From positions 4,650,001-4,714,000 of the forward strand of contig NZ_CP114040.1 of the NCBI RefSeq assembly GCF_026965555.1: a DNA stretch of 64,000 nucleotides, read 5' to 3'. Of the stretch, positions 8,821 through 17,506 are shown piece by piece (position 1 is the first letter of the stretch; each line of letters starts with the position of its first letter). Both the position numbers and the translations under genes were made by a program. The notes under the pieces were generated by a model. It did not search any database. It was not told where the DNA came from and saw only the letters and a list, made by a program, of their open reading frames with translations. Source of the stretch: Nannocystis punicea (lineage in GTDB: Bacteria > Myxococcota_A > Polyangia > Nannocystales > Nannocystaceae).

Positions 8821-9051
8821 CGCGTCGGCGTGCATCGCCAAGCGTGGTGCGCGGGGTGCGTTCGGGCCTCGCTTCGCCGGGCGCGCAATGATTCGTGACG
8901 GCCTCAGCAGTACGACGGCCGCTGTGGCCGCGTTCGGTCGCGGGCGCGGCGAAACTCGCGAGCGCGGGCTTGCCGATGGCGTGAACGGCGAAATACACGA
9001 AGAGCACGGTTCGCGCGGCGGACCGTCGCCGATTCTCGGAGGAAGAAGGCC

Positions 9052-9237
9052 ATGAACGTACCATTGGGCACGCGTGTCACGACCCCGTCAGGCGAGGAAG
9101 GCGAAGTCATCGAAGCCCTGGGGAGGGGCGGCTCGGCGCCGTACCGGGTGAAGTACCCGGACGGACGCGAGTTCGTGTGGACCCCGCCGCCGGACTACTT
9201 CGACGACAAGCCGGCCCCGCAGAACGCGCCCGTGTAG
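9052..9237 (+). CDS. Small beta-rich conserved protein (DUF1918-like)
   Basis: A 61-residue protein beginning MNVPLGTRVTTPSGEEGEV, with a Gly-rich turn and a PYRVKYPDGREFVW strand. This is the layout of small SH3-like or DUF1918-like domains. A good ribosome binding site (GGAGGAAG) precedes the ATG by about 10 bp. No signal peptide is present. The function is unknown, and nucleic-acid or protein binding is only a guess from the fold type. A three-unit 14-bp CATG array begins 12 bp after its stop codon. Confidence 0.65.
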   Translation: MNVPLGTRVTTPSGEEGEVIEALGRGGSAPYRVKYPDGREFVWTPPPDYFDDKPAPQNAPV

Positions 9238-9248
9238 GGCTCCTCGTC

Positions 9249-9280
9249 CATGTTCTGTAGGACATGCTCGATGGGGCATG
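9249..9280. repeat. 14-bp CATG array, 3 units
   Basis: CATG occurs at 9249, 9263 and 9277, exactly 14 bp apart, starting 12 bp after the stop codon of the small gene. The intervals are GC-rich and partly self-complementary, so the array can fold as short hairpins. It belongs to the dispersed family described in the findings. Confidence 0.7.
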
Positions 9281-9386
9281 TCCAAAAGTTCACTGGTTAT
9301 TGTGCAATCGCTGCATAGCGAGACGCGCCGCGCCCCGGATCTCGGTGGCGCCGCTGCGGCTAGAGTTCGATGACAGGCCAGCGCGA

Positions 9387-9418
9387 CATGTCCGATGGGT
9401 CATGCCCAATGAGACGTG
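9387..9418. repeat. 14-bp CATG array, 3 units
   Basis: CATG at 9387 and 9401 and CGTG at 9415 keep the same 14-bp spacing. It lies about 110 bp downstream of the previous array, in a stretch with no convincing gene. Confidence 0.6.
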
Positions 9419-9488
9419 TCCTCGAGTTCATCCAGTACGAGCCGCACTGCGAGCAACTTGCCGCCGCGCTGGAGAGTTTTCTTCGATC

Positions 9489-9724
9489 AGGCGCGGCCGG
9501 CCCCGGATCTCGGCTACGCCGACCGTTACCGCCCCAAGAAAGCTCCCGTGGACGGGGGCCGGGGCGCCCTGGGACCGAGTTGCGCAGACCGAGGCAATTT
9601 TTGTCGTGAAGCATTTCAGCCCTCACGAGGGTCGAGCACCTGTTTGAGGGCACAGGGCGCCCCGGACACCGGCCTCGCGACCTTCGCCGCGTCTCATCCG
9701 GGGCCGGCCGCGCCGTGCGACGTC
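9489..9724. repeat. Dispersed ~238-bp repeat, copy 1
   Basis: This segment matches 60068-60306 along its whole length in the same orientation, with many mismatches and small gaps. Both copies keep a perfect 13-bp inverted repeat (CCGGGGCGCCCTG at 9559-9571, CAGGGCGCCCCGG at 9653-9665) around an ~80-nt centre, and a 14-bp-spaced CCTG/CAGG hairpin (9639-9656). The start of the element (GCCCCGGATCTCGG type) is also partly duplicated at about 9325-9360. Open frames on both strands are not conserved between the copies, so a non-coding element is more likely than a decayed gene. Confidence 0.65.
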
Positions 9725-9765
9725 CCGTGCACACACGTACTCCCAGGCCGTCGCGCTGCAGGAGC

Positions 9766-11139
9766 CTACTTGCCGGCGGGCGCCTCGAACACCACGGCGC
9801 CCTCCTTGACCACCGCGACCACGTTGTGGATGTGCTCGATCTGCGACAGGTCGCCGTCGATCACCACGAAGTCTGCGAGGTAGTCGGGGCGGATCGCGCC
9901 GATTCGGTCCTCCGCGCGCAGCAGCTTGGCGGCGTCGGTGGTGGCGGTGGCGAGGGCCTCCATCGGCGTCATGCCGACGTCGCGGACGAACACGTCGAGC
10001 TCGCGGGTGCTCTCGCCGAACGCGGTGTAGACCGCGTCGGAGCCCATCACGATGGTCACGCCGGCCGCGTGGGCGGCGCGGGCGGTGGCGATGTTGTCGG
10101 CGATGAACGCGTCGAACGCGGCGCGCTTGTCGGGGGAGAAGCGGAAGCGCTCGATGTTGTCGCGGTAGTAGCGGTTGTGATGGATGGTCGGCACGTAGGC
10201 GACGCCCTGGGCGCGCATGTGGGCCAGCGTGTCGGGGGACAGGGTGCGCGGGTGTTCGACGCTGTCGGCGCCGGCGCGGACGATGTCGTCGGTGACCGTG
10301 CCGAGGGTGTCGTGGACTGCGACGGGGATCCCGTGGGCGTGGGCGATGTCGACGGCGGTCTTGATCTCGTCGTACGAGTACGTGCGCTCGCCGCTTAGGT
10401 CGTCGTCGCTGCCGGTCGAGGCCCACAGCTTCACGACCTTGACGCCGGCGTCGATCTCTCGCCGCACCGTCGCGGCGACCTGCTCGACGCCGTCGGCCTG
10501 GCCGGGGCGGGTCGACTCCTTGGGCGCCAGCCGCGACGACCACACGCCGTCGCCGGCGCCGAAGATCCGCGGCCCCACCAGCTCGCCGGCCTCGACGCGG
10601 GCGGCGGTCTCGAGGTCGAGCTGGTTGTCGGAGCCGAGGTCGCGGATCGTGGTGACGCCGAGCGAGAGCAGGGTGCGCAGGTTCTTGGCGACCAGCGGCA
10701 GCAGCTGCGCCTTCGACTGGGCGATCTGGAACGGGTCGTGCGGGGCCCGGTCGCCCCACGCGGGGTCCCAGCAGAAGGTGATGTGCGTGTGGGCGTCGAT
10801 GAGCCCGGGGATCGCGGTGTAGCGGCCGTGGTCGACGATCCTGGCCCCGATCGGGAGGGGCTCGCCGGCCGCGAGGACGCTGTGGAAGCGCTTGCCGTCG
10901 ACCACCACCGCGCCGCCCTCGACGACCTGGTCCGGGGCGGTGACGACGCGGGCGAACTTGTAGACGGTGAGGCTGGACGCGGGGATGTCCGCAGGGACAG
11001 GTCCGTCGGTCACCGCCTGCTCGGTCTTGCAGGCGAGCAGGATTGCGAGGCCGAGGGCCGCCCGGGCGCACGTGCGCGCGCGCTCGCGGGGCCGGCCGCC
11101 GGCGATGTCCGGAGGCCGCAGGCGACCGCTCGAGACCAT
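9766..11139 (-). CDS. Exported amidohydrolase lipoprotein (imidazolonepropionase-like)
   Basis: A 457-residue metal-dependent hydrolase of the amidohydrolase superfamily. The N-terminus has an Arg-rich start, a hydrophobic stretch and a lipobox-like LAILLACK, so it is probably exported and lipid-anchored. The metal-ligand set is visible in order: GLIDAHTHI (HxH), VKVVKLWAS (Lys), IPVAVHDT (His), SVEHPRT (His) and VMGSDAV (Asp). These fit a TIM-barrel cyclic amidase or peptidase of the imidazolonepropionase-related group. A beta-sandwich with PADIPASSL and the C-terminal DFVVIDGDLSQIEHI flanks the barrel. The substrate is unknown. It is transcribed in the same direction as the giant kinase gene upstream, about 100 bp away. 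Confidence 0.88.
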   Translation of the reverse strand: MVSSGRLRPPDIAGGRPRERARTCARAALGLAILLACKTEQAVTDGPVPADIPASSLTVYKFARVVTAPDQVVEGGAVVVDGKRFHSVLAAGEPLPIGARIVDHGRYTAIPGLIDAHTHITFCWDPAWGDRAPHDPFQIAQSKAQLLPLVAKNLRTLLSLGVTTIRDLGSDNQLDLETAARVEAGELVGPRIFGAGDGVWSSRLAPKESTRPGQADGVEQVAATVRREIDAGVKVVKLWASTGSDDDLSGERTYSYDEIKTAVDIAHAHGIPVAVHDTLGTVTDDIVRAGADSVEHPRTLSPDTLAHMRAQGVAYVPTIHHNRYYRDNIERFRFSPDKRAAFDAFIADNIATARAAHAAGVTIVMGSDAVYTAFGESTRELDVFVRDVGMTPMEALATATTDAAKLLRAEDRIGAIRPDYLADFVVIDGDLSQIEHIHNVVAVVKEGAVVFEAPAGK

Positions 11140-11242
11140 GCCGGCCGAGGATGCCGGAGGCGCCGCGGGTTGTCGAGGCGACGTCGACGGCGCGTTCGGC
11201 CGGGGGCGCGGGGCTGCGGGTGGCAGGGCGTAGGCGCGGGCA

Positions 11243-14200
11243 TCACTCGCGCGGCGCCGGGAGACGGAGGACGAAGGTCGAGCCGCTGCCGGGGACGCTG
11301 GCGACGTCGATGACGCCGCCGAGCAGGCGGGCGAATCGGTGGGCCAGGGCGAGGCTGACGCCGCTGCCCTCTTGGGCCCGTGTCGGCGCGTCGTCGAGCG
11401 GCTGGAAGGCGAGGAACAGGCGCGGCAGATCGGCGGCCGCGATACCGACGCCGGTGTCGGTGATCCGCAGCTCGAGCCACGGGACGTCGCGGCCGCCGAT
11501 CGCGGCGAGGCGGACGGTGACGCGGCCGCGGTCGGTGAAGCGGACCGCGTTGTCGACCAACGTGTGCACGCAGTGGGCGAGCATGGCGGGATCGGTCAGG
11601 CACACGAAGGCGGCCGGATCGAGCTCGAGCTCGAGCGCGTCGCCGCGCGCCCGCGCCTCGCCGTCGCAGGCGGCCACCGCCTCGCGCACGAGGGCGGCCA
11701 CGTCGACGGCGACGCGCGCCGGCTGGACCACGTCGGCCTCGACCCGCGAGAGCTCGAGGATGTTGGTGAGGGTGCGGACCAGGCGCGCGGCGGCCCGGCG
11801 GATCTTCTCGGTGTCGCCGTCGATCGCCGCGAGGTCGCCCTCGGCCGCCGACTCGCGGATCAGCTCCGCGTAGCCGAGCACCGCGTTGAGCGGGGTCCGC
11901 AGCTCGTGGCTCATGTTGAGCAGGAAGCGGGTCTTGAGCCGATCGGCGCGGACCGCCGCGTCTCGGGCGCGGGCCAGGTCCTCGTACAGGCGGGCGTTGT
12001 CGATCGAGGTGGCGATCTGGGCCGCGAGGTGGCGCAGCAGCGCGAGCCGGCCGCTGCCGAAGGTGTGCGGCGCGAGGTCGTTGTCGAGGTAGAGGACGCC
12101 GAGCAGCTCGCCGTGGCCGAGGATCGGGGCGCACAGCACCGAGCGCACGCCGGCCAGCGCGGGGTCGCCGGCGAAGTCGTGGTCGACCGCGGCGTCGCCG
12201 AGGACGACGTCGCGGCGGGTGCGGGCGACGAAGTGGACCACGGACTGCGGCAGATCTGGCTCTTCGGACATGGCTCGAGATTGCAAGACGTCGAGCCGCT
12301 CGCGGGCGACGTCGGCGGCGGCGGCGATCTGCAGGCCGCCGCCGCCGCCCAGCAGGACGAAGCAGCGGCGGGCGCCGGCCACCTCGAGGACGGTGCGGAC
12401 CAGGGCGCGCAGCAGCTTGTCGAGCACCAGCTCGCCGGTGATCGCCCGGGTGCTGCGCAGGAGGGCGGCGACGTCGATCGCCTCGGCGCCGGCGCTCGGC
12501 GGGCCGGGCAAGGGGGCGGCCGCGGGGACGGGGGCGGGCGCGGCCAGGCCGGGGAACTCGGCGCGCAGGCGGGCGGCCAGGGCCGGCGCGCCCCAGCGGT
12601 CCCAGCGCTCGGCGGCTGCCCCGAGGTACATGTGCGAGAGGACATGTGATTGTCGCGCGGCGGCGTGCCGGCCGGCCCGCTCGAGCGCGAGGGCCTCGAT
12701 GCGCAGGTGGCCGGCGCGGCGGGCGGCCTCGACGGCGCGCGGGTAGAGCAGGGCGGCCTGGTCGTGGTCGCCGCGGCAGCGGGCCAGCTCGGCCTCGGCG
12801 AGGAAGAGCCGACCTTCGAGGTTGTCGGGGCCCAGCGCGGCCCAGCGGCGCAGGTGGCCGAGCCAGCTCCGGGCGCGCCGCTGGGCGTCGCGCGCGAGCG
12901 GCTGGCCGCGGGCGGTGAGGACGAGCAGCGCGAGGGTGATCTGATCGACGAGCAGGAGGGTGCCCTCGGCCCGGGCCCACCGCAGCCGCCGCGACAGGGC
13001 CAGCGCCTGGTCGATGGCGCCGTGGTGGTAGAGGAGAGTGAGCTTGACGAGGTGGTAGACCGAGGCCAGCGCCCGGCTGTGCGCGCCGAGCTCCTCGACG
13101 AGGTGGTCCTCGTCGAAGTCGGGGCCGGCGAGCGAGGTGGGGCCGTCGGTCTCGCCGCGCAGGGCCAGGCCCAGGCGCACGAACAGGAGGTGCCAGTGGC
13201 GCTGATCGAAGCCGGGCATGCCGACGCCGATCGAGGCGTGGGCGCGGGCGCTGGCGAGGAGCTGGTCGACGTCGCCGAGGCCGAGCCAGCGGGCGTGGAT
13301 GATGCCGACCGAGATGTAGAGCGCCATCGAGGTCGAGCCGAGCCGGGTGGCGCGCTCGAGCTCGCGCTCGAGCCGGGCGACCGTGGCTGCGGTCGGCTCG
13401 AGCCAGGCGGCGACGTAGACGCCGCAGTAGTTGGCGAGCTGGGGGCCGAGGCGGGGGTCGCCGAAGCGGTCGGCGAGGGCGTAGGCGACGTCCACGAGGG
13501 CGCGGGCGCCGGCGACGTCGTCGAACATGTGCACGTGCGCGAAGGCGTAGAGGGCGACGGCGATCGCCGACTCGCCGATGACGCCGTGGCGCAGGGCGAG
13601 GGCCAGGGCGCGCAGGCCGTAGAGCAGGGAGAGGTCGGGCTGGTGGTGGTAGGCGGAGACGCAGATCGTGCAGAGGAGCCGCAGGGCGCTGCCGATCCGC
13701 GGGTCGCGGACCGGCGGCAGATCGGCGAGGGCGCGCAGCGGGGCGCGGCCGCGGAGCCAGCGGACGGCCGCGAGCTCGCGCAGGATCGACAGCCGCGAGG
13801 CGCTGGCCGGGACGTGCACGCCGAGCAAGGCAAGGCCGGCGCGCCCGGCCGCCAGCGCGGCGTGGATGTTGGCGCGGTCGGTCTCGAGCGCGACCTTGAG
13901 GTCGTGGACGGCGGCGCGGTCGACGTCGTCGCGGGCGCGCGCCAGCAGCGGGGCGAAGCGGGCGGCGGCGGCGTCGGGGTCGCCGGCGAAGTGCTCGCAC
14001 TCCATGCAGTCGCGGGTGAGGGCGAAGGCGAGGGCGTAGTGGGTCGACCAGGCGTGCTCGGGCAGCACCGCCAGGCCCTGGCGCTGCAGCTGGACGGCGG
14101 TGACGAAGGCGGCGGCGCCCATGGCCTTGCGGCCGGCGGCGAGGTCGAGCGCGGCCAGGCGCAGGCGCTCGGCGGGCGCGAGGATCCGCGCGGCGCCGAG

Positions 14201-16273
14201 GTTGAGGTGGCCGACGATCTCGAACAGCATGTCCTCGAGGACAGCCGGCGAGGCGCCGCGGAGCAGGCCGCGGCCGAGCTCGAGGTGGAGGCGCTGGCGC
14301 TCGCCGGCGGCGAGGCCGGCGTAGGCGGCCTGCTGCACGCGGTCGTGGACGAACTCGTAGACGCCGGCGTCGGCGGGGACGACGAGGCCGCGGTCGATGG
14401 CCTGGCCCAGGGCGGCGGCGAGGTCGGCGAGGTCGCGGCCGAGGAGGTCGGCCAGGCGCGCGAGGTCGAAGCGGGCGCCGATGCAGGCGGCGGCCTGGAG
14501 GGCGGCGCGGACCTCGGGATCGAGGGCGCCGAGGCGGCGGGTCATGAGCGCGACGATGTCGTCGCCGGGAGTGGCGCGGGCGGTGGCGGCGGCGTCCCAG
14601 GCCCAGCCGTCGCGCTCGGCCGACCAGGCCAGGAGGCCCTGGTCGAACAGCCAGCGCAGGTAGGCGCGCACGAACAGGGGGTTGTTGTCGGTGTTGGCGG
14701 CGACGACCGCGGCCAATTCGGCGGCCTGTCCTTCGGGCCAGGCGAGCGTCTCGCCGATCAGCCGCTGCACGTCGGCGGGGGCGAGCGGGCCGAGGACGAC
14801 CCGGACGGCGGCGAGGCCCCGCAGCGGGTGGCCGGCGGCGACCTCGTCTTCGCGGTAGCTGCCGACGAGCAGGAGGTGGTCGAGGCTGGGCTCGCGCGCG
14901 AGCTCGTCGTAGAGGCGCAGGCTGGCCGGGTCGGCCCACTGCAGGTCGTCGACGGCGATGACGAGCGGGGCGTGACCGGCGAACACGCGCACGAGGCGGG
15001 TGACCGCGGCGTGGAAGCGGGCGGCGGCCTCGGCCGGGGCGGCGACGGTCGGGCGCGGGCGGACGCCGGTGACGAGGGCGAGCGCGGGCAGGACGTCGCC
15101 GAGGGCGGCCGCGCCGTCGCCGAGGGCGGCGTCGAGGGCGGCGCGCACGGCCGCGAGGCGCTCGTCCGGCTCGGCGAGGGCGCGTCGCAGCAGCTGGTCG
15201 AGGGCCGCCAGCAGGCCGGCGTAGGGGGTGGCCTTTTCGCCCTGCTCGAAGCGGCCGCTGACGAACACGCCGCCGGCCTCGCGCACCGCCCCGGCGAGCG
15301 CGCGCACCAGCGCCGACTTGCCGGCGCCCGAGGGGCCGGAGACGAGGGCGAGGGCGCGGGCGCCGGCGCGCACGGCGGTCCAGACGGCCAGCAGGGCGGC
15401 GAGCTCGCGGTCGCGGCCGAACATGGTCGCGGACAGCTGCAGGCCCGGCGGGCGGTCGCGGGCGGCCGGGTCGAAGCGCGGCTGCTCGCCGCGGGCGAAG
15501 GCGTCGCGGCAGCGGGCGAGGTCGTGCCGCAGGCCGTCGAGGCTCTGGTAGCGGGCCTCGGGGCTCTTCTCGAGCAGGCGCAGGACGACGCTCGACAAGG
15601 TGTCCCCGAGGTCAGGTGCGAGCGCGACCGGGGCCGCAGGCACGCGCGCGAGGTGGGCGTGGAGCAGCTCGAGCGGGTCGTCGCTGGCGAACGGCAGGCG
15701 GCCGGTGAACAGCTCGTAGAGGGTGACGCCGAGCGCGTAGTAGTCGCTGCGCGGGTCGACGTCGCGGCCGGTGCGGCCGGTCTGCTCCGGCGACATGTAC
15801 TGCAGCGTGCCCTCGCCGGCCTCGGCGGCGGCGAAGTCGATCAGCTGCACGCGCTCGCCGTCGCCGTGGACGATGATGTTGGCCGGCTTGAGGTCGCGGT
15901 GGACCACGCCGGCCGCGTGCACCCGCGCGAGCGCGCCGCAGATCTCGAGCGCGAGGTCGAGGCGGGCCACCAGCGAGAGCGCGCGCCCGTGGCGGAACCG
16001 GTGCAGCGAGCGCCCGCCGATGTCGCGCAGGACCAGCACGGGGCAGCCGTCCCAGCGCTCGAGGCCGAGGACCTCGGGCACCGCCGCGCCGGCGCAGCGG
16101 CGCAGCAGCTCGGCCTCCCGCTGCAGCCGCGCCGCGCCGGCAGGGTCGCTGTACTCGCGCCGCAGGGCCTTGAGGATCACCGTCGCGCCGTCGCGACGCC
16201 GGGCGCCGCGGAACACCTGCGAGGTGCGACCGTCGTGCAGCTGCTCCGCGAGCTCGTAGTCGCCGGCGGCCAT
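11243..16273 (-). CDS. Trifunctional Ser/Thr kinase / ATP-binding protein / sensor histidine kinase
   Basis: A 1676-residue cytosolic signalling protein. Domains in order: Ser/Thr kinase (1-270; Lys35 in VILKAL, HRDLKPAN with Asp127), AAA-type ATPase (about 285-600; P-loop GPSGAGKS at 313-320, DDLQWADP as Walker B), a long helical TPR-like region (about 650-1210), GAF (about 1270-1420), HisKA (MSHELRTPLNAVLGY, about residue 1457) and HATPase (DNAVRFTDRG, ITDTGVGIA, EGSGVSLALA). The kinase metal motif is DFA (146-148), and the activation loop is about 15 residues shorter than usual: DFAAAEAGEGTLQYMSPEQT. The start at 16273 begins directly at the kinase fold. No receiver domain or partner regulator is adjacent. 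Two units of the 14-bp hairpin family lie inside the gene, at 12629-12646 and 14228-14245. Confidence 0.93.
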   Translation of the reverse strand: MAAGDYELAEQLHDGRTSQVFRGARRRDGATVILKALRREYSDPAGAARLQREAELLRRCAGAAVPEVLGLERWDGCPVLVLRDIGGRSLHRFRHGRALSLVARLDLALEICGALARVHAAGVVHRDLKPANIIVHGDGERVQLIDFAAAEAGEGTLQYMSPEQTGRTGRDVDPRSDYYALGVTLYELFTGRLPFASDDPLELLHAHLARVPAAPVALAPDLGDTLSSVVLRLLEKSPEARYQSLDGLRHDLARCRDAFARGEQPRFDPAARDRPPGLQLSATMFGRDRELAALLAVWTAVRAGARALALVSGPSGAGKSALVRALAGAVREAGGVFVSGRFEQGEKATPYAGLLAALDQLLRRALAEPDERLAAVRAALDAALGDGAAALGDVLPALALVTGVRPRPTVAAPAEAAARFHAAVTRLVRVFAGHAPLVIAVDDLQWADPASLRLYDELAREPSLDHLLLVGSYREDEVAAGHPLRGLAAVRVVLGPLAPADVQRLIGETLAWPEGQAAELAAVVAANTDNNPLFVRAYLRWLFDQGLLAWSAERDGWAWDAAATARATPGDDIVALMTRRLGALDPEVRAALQAAACIGARFDLARLADLLGRDLADLAAALGQAIDRGLVVPADAGVYEFVHDRVQQAAYAGLAAGERQRLHLELGRGLLRGASPAVLEDMLFEIVGHLNLGAARILAPAERLRLAALDLAAGRKAMGAAAFVTAVQLQRQGLAVLPEHAWSTHYALAFALTRDCMECEHFAGDPDAAAARFAPLLARARDDVDRAAVHDLKVALETDRANIHAALAAGRAGLALLGVHVPASASRLSILRELAAVRWLRGRAPLRALADLPPVRDPRIGSALRLLCTICVSAYHHQPDLSLLYGLRALALALRHGVIGESAIAVALYAFAHVHMFDDVAGARALVDVAYALADRFGDPRLGPQLANYCGVYVAAWLEPTAATVARLERELERATRLGSTSMALYISVGIIHARWLGLGDVDQLLASARAHASIGVGMPGFDQRHWHLLFVRLGLALRGETDGPTSLAGPDFDEDHLVEELGAHSRALASVYHLVKLTLLYHHGAIDQALALSRRLRWARAEGTLLLVDQITLALLVLTARGQPLARDAQRRARSWLGHLRRWAALGPDNLEGRLFLAEAELARCRGDHDQAALLYPRAVEAARRAGHLRIEALALERAGRHAAARQSHVLSHMYLGAAAERWDRWGAPALAARLRAEFPGLAAPAPVPAAAPLPGPPSAGAEAIDVAALLRSTRAITGELVLDKLLRALVRTVLEVAGARRCFVLLGGGGGLQIAAAADVARERLDVLQSRAMSEEPDLPQSVVHFVARTRRDVVLGDAAVDHDFAGDPALAGVRSVLCAPILGHGELLGVLYLDNDLAPHTFGSGRLALLRHLAAQIATSIDNARLYEDLARARDAAVRADRLKTRFLLNMSHELRTPLNAVLGYAELIRESAAEGDLAAIDGDTEKIRRAAARLVRTLTNILELSRVEADVVQPARVAVDVAALVREAVAACDGEARARGDALELELDPAAFVCLTDPAMLAHCVHTLVDNAVRFTDRGRVTVRLAAIGGRDVPWLELRITDTGVGIAAADLPRLFLAFQPLDDAPTRAQEGSGVSLALAHRFARLLGGVIDVASVPGSGSTFVLRLPAPRE

Positions 16274-16936
16274 GCAGGTGCAGTGTGCCTCGCCCGGGCG
16301 GCGAACGGCACGCACATGTCGGGGCTCGCTTCCGCGCGGACTCGCCGGCGGCGGACGCGGGCCGTGAGCCGCGGGCGATGCTCCGGAGCCGCAATCCGTC
16401 CTGTCGGCGTCGTCGTGCTCGACCTCTCGGGGTGGTGCGTCGAGTGTGTCGGTCGAGCGCCGTGAGGAACGTCGAGGCCCGATCGCCCACGCGACCCGCG
16501 GGCAGGGGCTGCAGTGACGAGCGAGCGAGCGGTGCGCCGCGAGGACGAGCCGGGGCTGAACCAATCCGGGCGGACATGGGACCTCGAGCGGCGAGGTCGG
16601 GCCGTCGCGGTCCCGACGGCGCTCGGCCGCGTCGCCACGGATGGCTCGGCTCGTTCACAGGTTGATTTAAAGGACATGTTCTCGAGAGCATGTCCTTGAG
16701 AGCATGTCCATCCTCGACCGCCCCGTCGCCGGGCGAGCGGGCCGGCCGCGTGGATCGCGGGCGGTCCGTCGACTCCGGACCCGGTGACCGCGGCCTCCGG
16801 AGCTGGGGCCACGAGGTCTCGTCACCCCGGGCGACGCGCTGCGGCGTCCGCACGCGGCGCGGCGCGTGAAGCCGCTGTCGGGCCGCCGGCTGCATCGCGC
16901 CGTCGCCGGGGCCGCGGGGTGTAAATTGAGTCGGCG
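16274..16936. other. 663-bp divergent intergenic region
   Basis: This separates the giant kinase gene (leftward) from a small lipoprotein gene (rightward) and should hold both promoters, but I can point to no clear -35/-10 pair. The only structure I see is the CATG array at 16675-16706. Confidence 0.5.
16675..16706. repeat. 14-bp CATG array, 3 units
   Basis: CATG at 16675, 16689 and 16703. The sequence between the first two is TTCTCGAGAG, a palindromic centre. Unlike most members, this one lies between divergent genes rather than at a 3' end. Confidence 0.7.
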
Positions 16937-17377
16937 ATGGTGGTGGGCTCTCGAACTCTCTGGCTCATGCCTTTGATGATCCTCGTCGCCTGCGGGGGGC
17001 AGACCGGCGGGCCGAGCACGACCGAGGCCGACGAGACAGGCGCCGGGACGAGCACGACGACGGGCGCCACGGTGACGGGCACGACGGGCGCCACGGGGAC
17101 GGGCACGACCACCGAGAGTCCGACCGGCAGCGACAGCGGTGAGACGGCGTCACCCCTGGCCTGCGAAGACGGCGAGTTCCCCGGCCCCGAGGTGCCGCTC
17201 CAGTGCGCCATGTGCATCGTGGTGGATGACCAGCCGGGTTTTTGTGCTGACGGTGTCGTGAATCCGGCCTGTGTCGACGGCCGCTGGAAATGCATCGAGG
17301 ATTCGGTCCCGCACGAACTCTGCCCGTATCCGTCCGCGCCCTGTCAGCTGGACGAGGAGTCGTCCGGCTCGACCTGA
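16937..17377 (+). CDS. Small Cys-containing lipoprotein with Thr-rich linker
   Basis: A 146-residue exported lipoprotein. The hydrophobic signal (LWLMPLMILVAC) ends in lipobox Cys19. Residues 25-65 are a Thr/Gly/Ser/Glu linker of low complexity, with runs such as TSTTTGATVTGTTGATGTGT. The C-terminal domain from about residue 72 has eight Cys (LACEDGEF, LQCAMCIV, GFCADGVV, ACVDGRWKC, LCPYPSAPC), suggesting four disulfides in the periplasm or at the cell surface. No enzymatic motif is visible. It shares this architecture with about ten other proteins in the window. The next gene, a serine hydrolase, follows after 129 bp on the same strand. Confidence 0.75.
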   Translation: MVVGSRTLWLMPLMILVACGGQTGGPSTTEADETGAGTSTTTGATVTGTTGATGTGTTTESPTGSDSGETASPLACEDGEFPGPEVPLQCAMCIVVDDQPGFCADGVVNPACVDGRWKCIEDSVPHELCPYPSAPCQLDEESSGST

Positions 17378-17506
17378 GCGACGGGGTGCCGCAATTCTCG
17401 CGGTCGCGCGGATCGAGGTTCGAGCGCCGCCGTCGGCACGTAGCGAGTCGCTCGAGACCTGCCGTGATACCCTGCCGGAATGAGTTGGCTTGATGTTCGT
17501 GATCCC

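Noticed and set aside
9360..9734. Minus-strand frame across the 238-bp element
   Set aside because: The matching frame in the other copy shifts partway, so protein-level conservation is not supported.
12650..16465. A 1271-residue open frame on the plus strand opposite the giant kinase
   Set aside because: Same reason: Gly/Glu/Ala/Arg low-complexity shadow of a well-supported gene.
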